Of a stretch of 64,000 nt of DNA, positions 16,430 through 25,450 are shown in pieces. The notes beneath the pieces are model-generated. The model had not been told where the DNA came from. It saw nothing but the letters and a program-made list of their open reading frames with translations, and made no database searches. The stretch is from Polyangium sp. 15x6. Lineage in GTDB: Bacteria > Myxococcota_A > Polyangia > Polyangiales > Polyangiaceae. The stretch covers positions 1-64,000 of the forward strand of contig NZ_JASBQE010000030.1 in NCBI RefSeq assembly GCF_029960785.1, in the 5' to 3' direction. The position numbers and the translations under genes are program-made. Each line of letters starts with the position of its first letter. Positions within the stretch are counted from its first letter, which is position 1.

Positions 16430-18046
16430 ATGGAAGGCGCAACGTTCTGCGATCGCAAGGGCAATGGCTTTCGCCTCGGGCGGCGGGGCCTGGGATCGCC
16501 TGTCTCGCTCGCGCTCACCCTCGCTTCGGGGCTCGTGTCGTCGCTCGTGACGACCGGCGCGCTCGCGGACGAACCGCGCAGCGCCACCGAGCCGCGCGTG
16601 ATGCAGGAGCCCGGCGAGGTGGTGAACGTGATCGACGCCTTCGACGAGGGCGACGCGTTCGACATCGCGATCAGCCTCGGCTTCCAGTACTCGACGAAGA
16701 GCGCGAAGGTCCAGCGCGAGACGAACGTCTTCGGGCCGGGCCTCACGTCGGGCGGGTTCACGTCGAACCTCATGAACGTGGCGCAGTTCAGCGAGCAGAC
16801 CTCGCGCCTCATCCCGCGCGTCGACATCGGCCTCTACAAGGATCTCGCGCTCTACTTCCGCACGCCGATCATCCTGAACAACTCGCGCGAGCTCACGGGC
16901 CTCAACGGCAGCGATCGCGTGCAGAGCGTGGTGCTTCAGGGCGCGCCGGGCGAGCAGCTCTTCAGCCTGCCGTTCAACTCACCCGATCGCAGCGGCCTCG
17001 AGTACCTCGCGGTCGGCATCGACACGAGCGCGTTCATGAACCAGGCGCGTGATCGCACGAAGCCCACGCTGCTCTTCGGCGTCGAGGGTCGCTTCGCGCT
17101 CGGCACGCCCATGCACGCGTGCAACCCCGACGCGCCTTCGGGACAGCTCAAGTGCGCGCACCCGTCGGACATCAACCGCAACGGGCAGCGTGACGTCACC
17201 GCTCCGAACGACCCGAACAACAACCTCGAAGGCTTCGACGTCTCCGAGCGCGACCCCGGCGTCACGCGCGGCACGATCGGGCTCGAGGTGCACACGCTCG
17301 TCTCGAAGCGCATCAAGTACCTCGAGCCGTACGGCGGCTTCTCCGCGCTCTTCGAGTTCCAGCAGGAGGACTCGGATTACGGCATCACGGATCTCGAGGG
17401 CTCGCTCGTGAACCGTCCGCCGATCCGGGGCACGATGACGCTCGGCCTCATGATCATCCCGTGGGAGAACCGCGAGAAGTTCGGCCGGCTCACCTTCGAT
17501 CTGCGCGTGCAGGGCACGTACACGTCGGAGGGCCGCGATTACTCGGAGATCTACGATGCGCTCGGCGCGAGCACGGCGGCCTCGCTGCGCCAGCCGCAGT
17601 GGGCGAAGTACATGTCCAACCCGGCCTACAACCCGGACGCGCAGCCCGGGATGGAGCAAGCGCACTCGATCATCGATCCGCAGTCGCAGAAGACGTACGT
17701 CACGGGTCTGACCGACGTGCAGCAATACGCGTCGATCCGCGGGCAAGCGTCGGTGACGTGGCAGGCGAGCGAGTACGTGAAGTTCAACCTGGGCTTCGGG
17801 TTCACGCATGATCAGAAGCACGGGATCACGGCGGATCAGCCGTGCAACCCGTCGTTCAAGGACAACCCGGGCGCGACGGGCCCCTGCAACTTCAAGACCG
17901 ATCTTTCGGGCGGCGGTGAGCTGATCACCGCCACGGGTATTCCGAACCCGAACTATCGGCCCACGATCAACGCAGTCGGGAGGCGGTTCTGGGTGAGCGA
18001 CAGCAACACCTTCGACGTCTTCGCGAGCGGCGTGGTGATGTTCTGA
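16430..18046 (+). CDS. Exported outer-membrane beta-barrel-like protein
   Basis: A 538-aa protein with a signal peptide (basic RRGLGS region, hydrophobic SLALTLASGLVSSLV, cleavage near ALA-DEP at ~47). The mature part alternates short amphipathic strands (DIAISLGFQYS, RLIPRVDIGLYKDLALYFR, KFNLGFGFTHDQ) and ends in FDVFASGVVMF, a C-terminal aromatic residue typical of outer-membrane barrels. A segment around residues 240-270 (DINRNGQRDVTAPNDPNNN) resembles a calcium-binding loop. The family is unknown to me. The next gene overlaps its stop, so the two are probably co-translated. Confidence 0.75.
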   Translation: MEGATFCDRKGNGFRLGRRGLGSPVSLALTLASGLVSSLVTTGALADEPRSATEPRVMQEPGEVVNVIDAFDEGDAFDIAISLGFQYSTKSAKVQRETNVFGPGLTSGGFTSNLMNVAQFSEQTSRLIPRVDIGLYKDLALYFRTPIILNNSRELTGLNGSDRVQSVVLQGAPGEQLFSLPFNSPDRSGLEYLAVGIDTSAFMNQARDRTKPTLLFGVEGRFALGTPMHACNPDAPSGQLKCAHPSDINRNGQRDVTAPNDPNNNLEGFDVSERDPGVTRGTIGLEVHTLVSKRIKYLEPYGGFSALFEFQQEDSDYGITDLEGSLVNRPPIRGTMTLGLMIIPWENREKFGRLTFDLRVQGTYTSEGRDYSEIYDALGASTAASLRQPQWAKYMSNPAYNPDAQPGMEQAHSIIDPQSQKTYVTGLTDVQQYASIRGQASVTWQASEYVKFNLGFGFTHDQKHGITADQPCNPSFKDNPGATGPCNFKTDLSGGGELITATGIPNPNYRPTINAVGRRFWVSDSNTFDVFASGVVMF

Positions 18047-19470
18047 AAGGCAGCCGCGCGGCTCGGCTTCTGGGGGTCGTCGCGGCGCTCGGCTTCGCGA
18101 GTCCCGCCCTGGCCGAAGCCCCGCGGACGAACGGCGCGGCGAGCGCGAGCGCAGAGCCCTCGCGTAGCTCCGCCGTCCTGTTTCCCACGAAGATCCGGCG
18201 GCGCCCGGGGACCACGGGCGAACCCGGCGAAGGCGCGGATCTCGTGCCGATCGCGGGGCAGCTCGACGCGTTGCTCGCGGACGCGGCGCAGGATCTCGGG
18301 CTCGTGCTGGATCTCGATCAGCGCGGCGCGGCGCCCGACGACGAGGCCGAGCTCGTGGCGCTTTCGAGCTCGCTCGGCGGTACGCTGATCGTGCCGAGCG
18401 TGAAGGCGCGGGACGGCGAGATCGAGCTTCGGATCGTGCTCGCCGAGGCGTCGTCGCCCGAGCTCCGGGTCCGGATCGAGCGAGTGAGCCGCGACGATCT
18501 TTCGGTGCGCGCGGTCGTGATGCTGCGGGATCTCGTGACGGGGCTGCGCTCGCAGCCGGCGCGGCGAGCCGAGCCGCGGCGCGCGCCCGAGGGGACGCTG
18601 ACGGTCCCCGCGAAGAGCGCGGGCCGCACGGCGCTCGCGGTGAATGCGACGCTCTTCGGCGGGGTGCTCGGGTATTCGATCCAGCGTGCGAGCGGCTCGG
18701 AGGATCCGCGGCTCCTGTATCCGCTGCTCGCGGTCGGCGCGGGGGGCGGGCTCGTGATGTCGATCCTCGCGGCGGAGGAGTGGGACGTCGGGGTGGGCTC
18801 CGCGTGGTTCGTCGCGTCGGGCGCGTGGTGGCCGTCGATCGCGGGGCACCTGATCTACGCGGGTCGGTTCGGCACGGCGTGGGCCGAGGGCGAGCAGTGG
18901 ACGGCGGGGCTCGTGGCGGGGACGACGGGGCTTTCGCTCTCGACGCTGGCGCTCGCGCTGCGCGGGATGTCGGAGGGCGGGGCGCTGCTCGCGCACTCGG
19001 GCGGCGGGCTCGGGCTCGTGCTCGGGGGCGTGACGGAGGCGCTCGTGCGGGGCAACGTGGACAGCTTTCCGATCACGGGGATGGGGTACGGCGCGGGGCT
19101 CGGCTGGCTCGGTGCGGCGGCGCTGGCGGTGCACTGGCGGCCCCCGGCGAACCGGGTGGTGGCGATGGATCTCGGGGCGCTGCTCGGCGGTCTCGGTGGC
19201 GCGGCGCTCGGCAGCCCGCTCTTGCTCGACGGGCCGAACGAGACGCAGCAGCGGGTCTGGGTCGGGATGACGGGCGGCATGGCGCTCGCAGGGGCCGCGA
19301 TCGGGTGGTTCATGACGAAGCCGAAGGCGGAGGCGTCAGAAAAATCGCGGAAGCAAGCGCACGGGGAGGCCCCGGGGATGCTGCCGATCTTCGGGGTGAT
19401 CGGGCAGAGCCAGGTGGGAGAGCGGCGCGCGCCCGTCGTGGGGCTATCGTGGAGCGGGACGTTGCGGTAG
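18043..19470 (+). CDS. Exported glycine-rich membrane-associated protein, likely CTG start
   Basis: A 475-aa protein if translation starts at CTG 18043. The only ATG/GTG/TTG-type start in frame near the front is GTG 18244, which would discard a textbook signal peptide: KGSRAARLLGVVAALGFASPALA followed by EAPR. The CTG overlaps the stop of the barrel gene (TTCTGA), so termination-reinitiation is likely. The C-terminal half has several hydrophobic, glycine-rich segments (LLAVGAGGGLVMSILAA, GGLGLVLGGVTEALV, GGLGGAALGSPLLL), possible membrane spans. I do not recognise the family. Co-expression with the barrel suggests an envelope role. Confidence 0.6.
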   Translation: MKGSRAARLLGVVAALGFASPALAEAPRTNGAASASAEPSRSSAVLFPTKIRRRPGTTGEPGEGADLVPIAGQLDALLADAAQDLGLVLDLDQRGAAPDDEAELVALSSSLGGTLIVPSVKARDGEIELRIVLAEASSPELRVRIERVSRDDLSVRAVVMLRDLVTGLRSQPARRAEPRRAPEGTLTVPAKSAGRTALAVNATLFGGVLGYSIQRASGSEDPRLLYPLLAVGAGGGLVMSILAAEEWDVGVGSAWFVASGAWWPSIAGHLIYAGRFGTAWAEGEQWTAGLVAGTTGLSLSTLALALRGMSEGGALLAHSGGGLGLVLGGVTEALVRGNVDSFPITGMGYGAGLGWLGAAALAVHWRPPANRVVAMDLGALLGGLGGAALGSPLLLDGPNETQQRVWVGMTGGMALAGAAIGWFMTKPKAEASEKSRKQAHGEAPGMLPIFGVIGQSQVGERRAPVVGLSWSGTLR

Positions 19471-19513
19471 AGCAGCGAGCGTTCGTCGCAGGCGGCGGAC
19501 ATCACGGAAGACC

Positions 19514-20461
19514 ATGAAGATCACGGTGAACGAGGCGCAGGCGGGGGTTCGTTTGGACAAGCTCCTGCTCGAGGTGATGCCGACGCTCGGGCGAGCGGGG
19601 GCGAAGCGGCTGTTCGAGGCCGGCAAGGTCCGCCTGCACGAGGGCGGCGGCGAGCGCGGGCGCAGGGTGGCGAAGGGAGACGTGGCGCGCGCGGGGGACG
19701 TGGTCTCGGTCGAGCTCGAGACGGCGTCGCTCGCGGGCGGCGCGGTGCCGGACGCGGAAGCGCCGCTCACGGTGGTGTTCGAGACGAGCCAGGTGGTCGT
19801 CCTCGACAAACCGGCGGGGCAACCGACGGCGCCGCTCGAGCCGGGGGAGCGTGGGACGCTCGCGAACGCGCTCGTGGCGCGGTACCCGGAGTGCGCGGGG
19901 ATCGGGTTTTCGGCGCGAGAGCCGGGGCTGTGCCATCGGCTCGACACGGAGACGAGCGGGCTCGTGCTGGCGGCGCGGACGCGGGAGGCGTTCGAGGTGC
20001 TGACGGGGGCGATCAAGGAGGAGCGTCTCGACAAACGGTATTTGCTGGTCTGCGCGGCGAAGGATTTGCCGGAGACGGGGACGATCGAGATTCCGCTGGC
20101 GCCGCACCCGAAGGATCGGCGTCGGGTGTATCCGTGCGTGCATCCGCGCGACGTGGAGCGGTATGCGCCGCGGCCGGCGCACACGACGTACCGGAAGCTG
20201 TCGGAGCGGGGAGAATGGGCGCTCGTGGAGGCGCGGGCCGGGAAGGCGACGCGGCACCAGATCCGGGCACATTTCGCGGCGATCGAGCATCCGCTCGCGG
20301 GCGATACGCTGTACGGTGGGCAGAGCGTGCCGGGACTTTCGCGGCATGCATTGCATGCGTCGCGGATCGCGTGGGGCGGGGATGCGAAGGTGCCGGCGTT
20401 CACGGCGAGCTCGCCGCTGCCGGGGGATATTGCGGGGATCGTGGGGGAAGAGGGCGGCTGA
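19514..20461 (+). CDS. RluA-family pseudouridine synthase
   Basis: A 315-aa enzyme. An S4 RNA-binding domain occupies residues ~1-65 (RLDKLLLEVMPTLGRAGAKR). The synthase domain has the catalytic motif HRLDTETSGLVLAAR (aspartate near residue 142), then DKRYLLVCA and KATRHQIRAHFAAIEHPLAGD, both typical of RluA/RluC/RluD enzymes that isomerise uridines in rRNA or tRNA. A GGAAG ribosome site precedes the ATG. It sits alone among envelope genes. Which of the RluA-type substrates it modifies cannot be told from sequence. Confidence 0.93.
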   Translation: MKITVNEAQAGVRLDKLLLEVMPTLGRAGAKRLFEAGKVRLHEGGGERGRRVAKGDVARAGDVVSVELETASLAGGAVPDAEAPLTVVFETSQVVVLDKPAGQPTAPLEPGERGTLANALVARYPECAGIGFSAREPGLCHRLDTETSGLVLAARTREAFEVLTGAIKEERLDKRYLLVCAAKDLPETGTIEIPLAPHPKDRRRVYPCVHPRDVERYAPRPAHTTYRKLSERGEWALVEARAGKATRHQIRAHFAAIEHPLAGDTLYGGQSVPGLSRHALHASRIAWGGDAKVPAFTASSPLPGDIAGIVGEEGG

Positions 20462-20483
20462 GCCGGCCCTTTCAAAGCCGCAT

Positions 20484-21041
20484 TCAACGTTTGGGGGCTT
20501 CGCTCGGACCAGCCGAGCTACGCCCCCAAACCCCCTCGGGCCGCGGAACCTCTTTCTCCCGCTTCCGGATCCTCGCCGCCACCTGCTCCGCCGCCGCCAT
20601 CATCTCCTGCGTGGGAATCCCCGCATTGCGTGGCCTCGGCATCCCATACCCCACCTCGTACGTCTCCGTCTGGATCGGCGGCGGCGGTTTGCCCGTTCCT
20701 TTCGGGCCGATTCCCACCGAGAAGAAGACCTCGCCTTTTTGCAGCTCCATCCAGACGACGGATTCGTTCGTCGGGTAGAAGTTCACCACCTTCCACCCAT
20801 TCAGCTCGGCCCCCACGGATAGCCCGTCCAGCAATGCGACGAGCGCCGGATCGGGCGGCGCGGGTTGCGGGCCGAACGCCTCGGCCGGCGCGGGTACGTC
20901 GGCTTCCGGCGAACCGGCGGGTGGTGCTGGTGTGTTCGAGCCGCTCTGCGCGGTTACCAGGAACCCGAGGAGCCCGAGGAGCAACGCGGCGGCGGCGATC
21001 CGGGCGAGCAGGCGAGGGGGTTTTTCGGAAGGGGCGGTCAC
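20484..21041 (-). CDS. Membrane-anchored protein of unknown function, repeat-derived C terminus
   Basis: A 185-aa protein. One N-terminal hydrophobic helix (RIAAAALLLGLLGFLV) is followed by a Pro/Ala-rich linker and a domain (LNGWKVVNFYPTNESVVWMEL, VFFSVGIGPKGTGKPPPP) of no known family. A GAGGG ribosome site precedes the GTG start. The last 16 residues (GVWGRSSAGPSEAPKR) and the stop are encoded by a hairpin repeat seen elsewhere in the window, so the C terminus was probably rewritten by repeat insertion. Confidence 0.65.
   Translation of the reverse strand: MTAPSEKPPRLLARIAAAALLLGLLGFLVTAQSGSNTPAPPAGSPEADVPAPAEAFGPQPAPPDPALVALLDGLSVGAELNGWKVVNFYPTNESVVWMELQKGEVFFSVGIGPKGTGKPPPPIQTETYEVGYGMPRPRNAGIPTQEMMAAAEQVAARIRKREKEVPRPEGVWGRSSAGPSEAPKR
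20485..20535. repeat. Hairpin repeat (family A) at a gene 3' end
   Basis: Arms TTTGGGGGC (20490-20498) and GCCCCCAAA (20522-20530) enclose CGCTCGG/CCGAGC. The CGTT edge and GGGGTTTGGGGGC motif match the repeats at 36133 and 43036. The copy encodes the C terminus and stop of the leftward gene. Confidence 0.7.
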
Positions 21042-21078
21042 GGGCGCCCTCGAAGCAAGCGGGAAAACCTGCCCGGCG

Positions 21079-22941
21079 TCAAGCCGCGCGACCGTCCTCG
21101 GAGACCGCGACGACCTGGGCAGACCGCCGAATGCCCGAGCGCTCCTCCGCCGCCTTGCGACCTTCGCGCAAAAGCCCCACGAGGCGCGTGACGAGGTCGG
21201 CCGTCATCCACGCCGTCGGCAAGCGCGGGACGAGGGTGATCACGCGCTCCGTCGGGCGCTTTCCGCGCTGCGATCGGCCTTGCTGCGCGATCGCCTCCAC
21301 GGCCTCCTCGCACGCCGTCCCCGTCGTCACGCGGAGCAGGACCTCGGGCGAGCGCAACGTCGAGCCCGCGGCCGGCGTGAGCACCACGCCCACCTCGAGC
21401 CCGGAGAAGCCCGGGAGCGGCGAGCGCGGGACCACGGCGAGCCGCAGCTCGTCGGCCTTCGCGCTGCCCTCGGGCACCCGGATGCGCGGGACGATGCGGA
21501 CCTCCTCGCCAGCCTTTTTCGTCGCCTTGCGGACGCGCTTGGCGACGTCGCGCAGGAGCGGCGCGGCCGAGGTGACCGGGTCGGGCGGCAACTCCGCGCG
21601 CCGGCCCGTGCAGAAGAGCGCGAGCAGGGCCACGGCGTCGTAAGCGAGGAGCTCGGCGTGGTACATCGAGGTGCCGGAGACGAAATACACCGCCGCGCCG
21701 AGAAGGAGCAGGCCGAGCGCGAAGAGGGCTTTTCCGGCGCGGGTGGAGACGTCGAGCAGGCCCTCGCGGGCGGACGGGCGCGCGGCGCGGGCGAAGGCCT
21801 CGTCCTCGGAGACGGGGAGCCACGTGCCCGGGCCACGAAGCGAGGAGGCGCGAATCCAGCGCGGGGCCCGGAACGCGGCGAACGCCGAGGCGAGCGCGAC
21901 GAGGAGCGCGCCCGCCGTGCCCGTGGGCAAGGTGAGCTGCAAGGCGAGGCCCCCGACGAGCGCGAGGCCCGCGCCCGTGGCACGCACGAAGAGCGGGGCC
22001 GGGATCAAGGGTCGAGGCTCGGCGCCGGCCGCGCGCGCGGCGCGTTCGACCTCGCGGGTCTTCCAGGCGACGAGCAGGGCATACAGGACAAACGCGAGGC
22101 CCCCGCCGAGCAGCACGAAGGTGCGGCGATCCGGGGCGAGCGCCGCGGGGCCCGGGGACACGGCGGTGATCGGCTCGGCTTTCGGCGCGGTGACGTCGAG
22201 GGCGCGGGCGTCGAGCCGGACGAGCCAGGTGATGGGCTCGGCTTTCGGCGCGTACGGCCGCAAGAGCTCGAGCTCGTCGCGGCCCGTGGCGCGGCGGACG
22301 GTGGAGAGGACCGAGGGCGGCGCGGCGGATTCGCCCGCGGGATCGGCGGCGACGCCGGCCTCGTCGGGGCGCGGCTCGGTCGGGCCGGCGGGCAGGACGA
22401 ACGTGGCGCGCGCGGAGTCGAAGCCGTCTTCCCACACGAGCCCGGTCCAGCGGAGGCGGGCCATGGAGCCGTCGCGCTGGACGAGGCCGCGGCGGAAGAG
22501 CTCGGTGCGGTACCGGACGAACACCACGAAGACGCCCCGCGACAAACCCTTGTCCGCGTCGAAGCGGATGCGCATGGCCGAGGGGTTCGGCTGGCCGTCG
22601 TCGCGCGGGCGGCTCGGCGGCGGAAGCATCTCCGTGGTGATGGGCGCGGCCGAGGCGAGCGAGTTCGTGGCGGCGTCGCGGCCCGGGACGACGTAGCCGT
22701 CGGGCTCGGGGACGGCGTCGGCGTCGACGCCTTTCAGGTCGATCGATTTGAGCGGCCCGCCGGAGACGCGCAGGGTGATCTTGTGCTCGACGCGGGCCGA
22801 GCCGTCCTTGTTCACGTCGACCCGCACGTCGTCGCCCGCGACGTGCACGTCGACCCAGGCCAGGGCGGGCGCCGAGGGCGTGACGAGGCCGAGGACGAGG
22901 CCTGCGCCTACGAGGCAAGGCCGGGCGACACGAATGGACAT
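21079..22941 (-). CDS. Polytopic membrane protein with large exported N-terminal domain
   Basis: A 620-aa protein. A signal peptide (CLVGAGLVLGLVTPSAPALA) leads into an extracytoplasmic beta-rich domain of ~270 residues containing VDVNKDGSARVEHKITLRV, resembling the N terminus of DUF2207-type membrane proteins. Transmembrane helices follow (FVLLGGGLAFVLYALLVAW, LALVGGLALQLTLP, ALFALGLLLLGAAVYFVSG) and then a cytoplasmic C-terminal domain. I chose the ATG at 22941 because GGGAGGT lies 8 nt upstream; the longer start at 22977 would place that site inside the gene. The 37-bp gap to the next leftward gene suggests an operon. Function unknown. Confidence 0.7.
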   Translation of the reverse strand: MSIRVARPCLVGAGLVLGLVTPSAPALAWVDVHVAGDDVRVDVNKDGSARVEHKITLRVSGGPLKSIDLKGVDADAVPEPDGYVVPGRDAATNSLASAAPITTEMLPPPSRPRDDGQPNPSAMRIRFDADKGLSRGVFVVFVRYRTELFRRGLVQRDGSMARLRWTGLVWEDGFDSARATFVLPAGPTEPRPDEAGVAADPAGESAAPPSVLSTVRRATGRDELELLRPYAPKAEPITWLVRLDARALDVTAPKAEPITAVSPGPAALAPDRRTFVLLGGGLAFVLYALLVAWKTREVERAARAAGAEPRPLIPAPLFVRATGAGLALVGGLALQLTLPTGTAGALLVALASAFAAFRAPRWIRASSLRGPGTWLPVSEDEAFARAARPSAREGLLDVSTRAGKALFALGLLLLGAAVYFVSGTSMYHAELLAYDAVALLALFCTGRRAELPPDPVTSAAPLLRDVAKRVRKATKKAGEEVRIVPRIRVPEGSAKADELRLAVVPRSPLPGFSGLEVGVVLTPAAGSTLRSPEVLLRVTTGTACEEAVEAIAQQGRSQRGKRPTERVITLVPRLPTAWMTADLVTRLVGLLREGRKAAEERSGIRRSAQVVAVSEDGRAA

Positions 22942-23004
22942 GGCCGTGACCTCCCACGGGGCGAGGTCACGGGCCAAGTTCTGGGCGTCGCCCGGCGCGA
23001 CGCG

Positions 23005-23346
23005 TCAGCTCAAGTTGCCCGGTCTCGCGTTCGTGGTGGTGCGCGTGACGGGGCGGCTCGGGAGGAAGGCGAAGACCGCGACGGCGATGCCGACCACGAT
23101 GTCGTTCACCACGGCCCTTCCGCCGAAGTACCCGAGGACGAACGGCGCGATGATCAGCCACATGCCGAGCACGACGTTCACGAAGCGCGCCTTCGGCGCC
23201 CAGAGGGCGACGATCGCCGAGGCCGCGATCAGGATGCCGAGCAGGCGGTCATTGTTCACCGCGTATGCGTCGACGTATCCGAGCACCGCCGGGGCGATGA
23301 GCAGCCAGATACCCAGTACGACATTGATCCATCGGGGCCATGTCAT
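23005..23346 (-). CDS. SPW-repeat integral membrane protein
   Basis: A 113-aa protein with two copies of the SPW-type module (INVVLGIWLLIAPAVLGY and VNVVLGMWLIIAPFVLGY) and four predicted membrane helices. GAGGAG lies just before the ATG. These small proteins occur widely in bacteria with no firm biochemical role. It lies between two small genes and upstream of the DUF2207-like gene in the same orientation, so stress-related co-expression is possible but not shown. Confidence 0.85.
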   Translation of the reverse strand: MTWPRWINVVLGIWLLIAPAVLGYVDAYAVNNDRLLGILIAASAIVALWAPKARFVNVVLGMWLIIAPFVLGYFGGRAVVNDIVVGIAVAVFAFLPSRPVTRTTTNARPGNLS

Positions 23347-23370
23347 GGTTTTCTCCTCGGGCGATAGGTT

Positions 23371-23574
23371 TCACGCGGCGTGCCGCTTCTCGGCCTCCTG
23401 CTCGTGCCGCATTCCCTGCTCGTGATACCGCCGAGCCTCGATCGCGTGCCGGATGGCCTCGGCCTCGTTCCCCTGCTCGTGCTGCTCCGCGGCCATCCGA
23501 TGGTGCACGGCTGCGTTCTCGAAATGCTCGGCGGCCTTTCGATGGTGATCGGCCACGCTTTCGGTACGGATCAT
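23371..23574 (-). CDS. Small His/Glu-rich helical protein
   Basis: A 67-aa protein beginning MIRTESVADHHRKAAEHF. It is almost wholly helical with many His, Glu and Ala residues (HHRMAAEQHEQGNEAEA, RRYHEQGMRHEQEAEK), like the short helical-bundle stress proteins of myxobacteria. The longer frame upstream has non-coding character, and GGAGCAAGGA sits directly before the chosen ATG. It is tightly spaced with the SPW gene. The histidines could bind metal; no function is known. Confidence 0.65.
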   Translation of the reverse strand: MIRTESVADHHRKAAEHFENAAVHHRMAAEQHEQGNEAEAIRHAIEARRYHEQGMRHEQEAEKRHAA

Positions 23575-23692
23575 TCCTTGCTCCGTGGGCGATTCGTGCC
23601 GCGAGGCGGCGTCCCCGACGATCCGATGCAAACGAAAGCCCAGCCGCGGCGGACGAACCCGGCTGCGGCTGGGGGAATGGGGTGGATATGTT

Positions 23693-24571
23693 TTACGAAG
23701 CACCATTGAGGCCCGATTTTCGGACCTCGATTTGGCCGTCGCGGACGCGCGTCTCGTAATGGGGCTCCGAGTCGGTCGCGGGGCCGACCATCACCCGGCC
23801 GTCGCGCAGCCGGAACTGCGAGCCGTGGCAGGCGCACACGACGCGCTCGCCGTCGAGCCGGCCCGCGCTGAGCGAGCAGCCGAGGTGCGTGCAGGTATCG
23901 CCGATCGCGTGGACGCGGCCGTTCGCGCGGGCGAGCAGGATCGGCGCGCCCTCGGCCACGACGCGGCGGAGCTGCCCTTCGACGAGCTCGTCATTGCGCA
24001 GCACCGGCACGAAGCCCGAGGGCCCGCCTTGCTCGAAGGCCCGGTGGCTCACGCCGATCCCGTAATGGTACGACATGACCCCGCCGAGCCACGCGCTGCC
24101 GATCACGATGCCGAAGCCCGCCGTCGACGCGGCGATGCCCGCCCCGCGCCGTCCGTTCTTGCGCAGGAGCAGCGAGACGCCGAAGAGGCTGGCCGCGACC
24201 GTGTTCAGCGCCGCGTGCACGAAGCCCACGCGCCGCGGCTTGCCGTCGAGATAACTCCAGTCCGCGAGCCCGGCCAGGGCCGCCACGCCCGCGGCCGCCA
24301 GACCGAAGGCGTGCGCGGTGAAGGCTGCGTCGTCGAGCCCTTTCTTCCGCCGCCCGAGCCCCGCGATGTCCAGGACGACCCCCGTCGCCCACGCGCCGAC
24401 CGGGAAATCGGTGAGCGCCGCGTGGAGCGGGTGCCCGAGCCACGTCCCGTCGAGCGTGGTCCGGAGCTCCGGGCGCTTTTGCAGGACCGCCTGGACCGGC
24501 CGGTGCACGGCCTCGGCGAGCGTGTCGACGCTCGAGCGATTCTCGACTGTCGTAAGGAGCGACGTCGCCAT
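23693..24571 (-). CDS. DUF2231-Rieske [2Fe-2S] membrane protein
   Basis: A 292-aa protein. Residues ~45-185 are a DUF2231 membrane region with about four helices (HPLHAALTDFPVGAWATGVV; FGIVIGSAWLGGVMSYHYG). Residues ~200-285 are a Rieske domain with both ligand motifs intact: CTHLGC and CHGSQF. Such fusions are predicted membrane electron carriers. I started at the ATG after AAAGGGG, since the longer frame upstream is antisense to another gene. The adjacent leftward SPW and His-rich genes suggest one envelope or stress operon. Confidence 0.88.
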   Translation of the reverse strand: MATSLLTTVENRSSVDTLAEAVHRPVQAVLQKRPELRTTLDGTWLGHPLHAALTDFPVGAWATGVVLDIAGLGRRKKGLDDAAFTAHAFGLAAAGVAALAGLADWSYLDGKPRRVGFVHAALNTVAASLFGVSLLLRKNGRRGAGIAASTAGFGIVIGSAWLGGVMSYHYGIGVSHRAFEQGGPSGFVPVLRNDELVEGQLRRVVAEGAPILLARANGRVHAIGDTCTHLGCSLSAGRLDGERVVCACHGSQFRLRDGRVMVGPATDSEPHYETRVRDGQIEVRKSGLNGAS

Positions 24572-24721
24572 CCCGTTCCCCTTTCGTGCTTCGGTGCGGG
24601 GGCCTCTCCCCCGAACACACCTCGCTGTGCAATCGCCGCGCCGGCCATGACGCTCGTGCCCTGCCTTCCGGGCCGCCGGTCTCGAGCGATTTCGTGATTC
24701 CGTGAGGGGCATGGCCGTTGC

Positions 24722-24727
24722 TATCGT
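24722..24727 (+). promoter_or_regulatory. -10-like element of the lipoprotein pair
   Basis: TATCGT lies 9 nt before the ATG at 24737, without a ribosome site. It is one of the best -10 matches in the leaderless-type set. Confidence 0.5.
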
Positions 24728-24736
24728 CGACGGGCC

Positions 24737-25450
24737 ATGCCATTCACCCGATTTTTGCTTCCTTTCCTCGCGCTCGCGACCGGATGCGCCCAGGGCTCGT
24801 CCGGCGCGCTCGGCCAGACCGACACGACCGCGGCTTGCCCCCCGAGCGAGCTCGTCTGCGCCGTCGCAGGCATCGACGCCCCCATCGCCAAGGGCGCCGC
24901 CTTGCCGATCCAGGTCTCCGTGACCTCCGAGGGCGCCGCCACGCCGCCGCTCTCGTTCGTCTCGGCAAACCCGGCCATCTTCACGATCGACGACGCCCGC
25001 ATCCACGCCCAGGCGCCCGGGCTCGCGTCGATGCTCATCACCACGGCGGGGGTTGGGGCGCAGGACGCCGAAGGCGATCCGAAGCCCCAAGCGTCGAACA
25101 GCGATCTCGTCGTGGATTTTCTTCACGTCTGGGTCGCGGAAGCGGACGCGCTGCGGCTCCACCGCGTGACCACCGGAGGCCTCCAGACTTCGCCCTTGCC
25201 CGCTGCGATGGAGATGCTCGTCGGCGACGAGCTCACCCTCGTCGCGGCGCCGCATCGCGGCCCGCAGCGGCTGCTCGGCGAGCTCGACGCGGCGTTCGAA
25301 GCCGATCCGCAAGTGGTCCTGATGCTCGACGAGGGCGTGGCCGGCAGCCGGCGCATCGTCGCCACGGCCCCGGGCGAGACGACCGTCACCGTCAAGGCGC
25401 TCGACATCGAGGTCGCGGTCGCGCTGACCGTGCTGGAGGTGAAGCCGTGA
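24737..25450 (+). CDS. Lipoprotein with bacterial Ig-like features
   Basis: A 237-aa protein with lipobox LATGC (Cys17). The mature part alternates beta strands; GDELTLVAAP and the closing RRIVATAPGETTVTVKALD are typical of BIG2/Ig-like folds. It is likely tethered to the outer membrane or periplasmic face. The next gene starts inside its stop (GTGA overlap), so the two lipoproteins form a coupled pair and may assemble together. No enzymatic motif is seen. Confidence 0.75.
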   Translation: MPFTRFLLPFLALATGCAQGSSGALGQTDTTAACPPSELVCAVAGIDAPIAKGAALPIQVSVTSEGAATPPLSFVSANPAIFTIDDARIHAQAPGLASMLITTAGVGAQDAEGDPKPQASNSDLVVDFLHVWVAEADALRLHRVTTGGLQTSPLPAAMEMLVGDELTLVAAPHRGPQRLLGELDAAFEADPQVVLMLDEGVAGSRRIVATAPGETTVTVKALDIEVAVALTVLEVKP

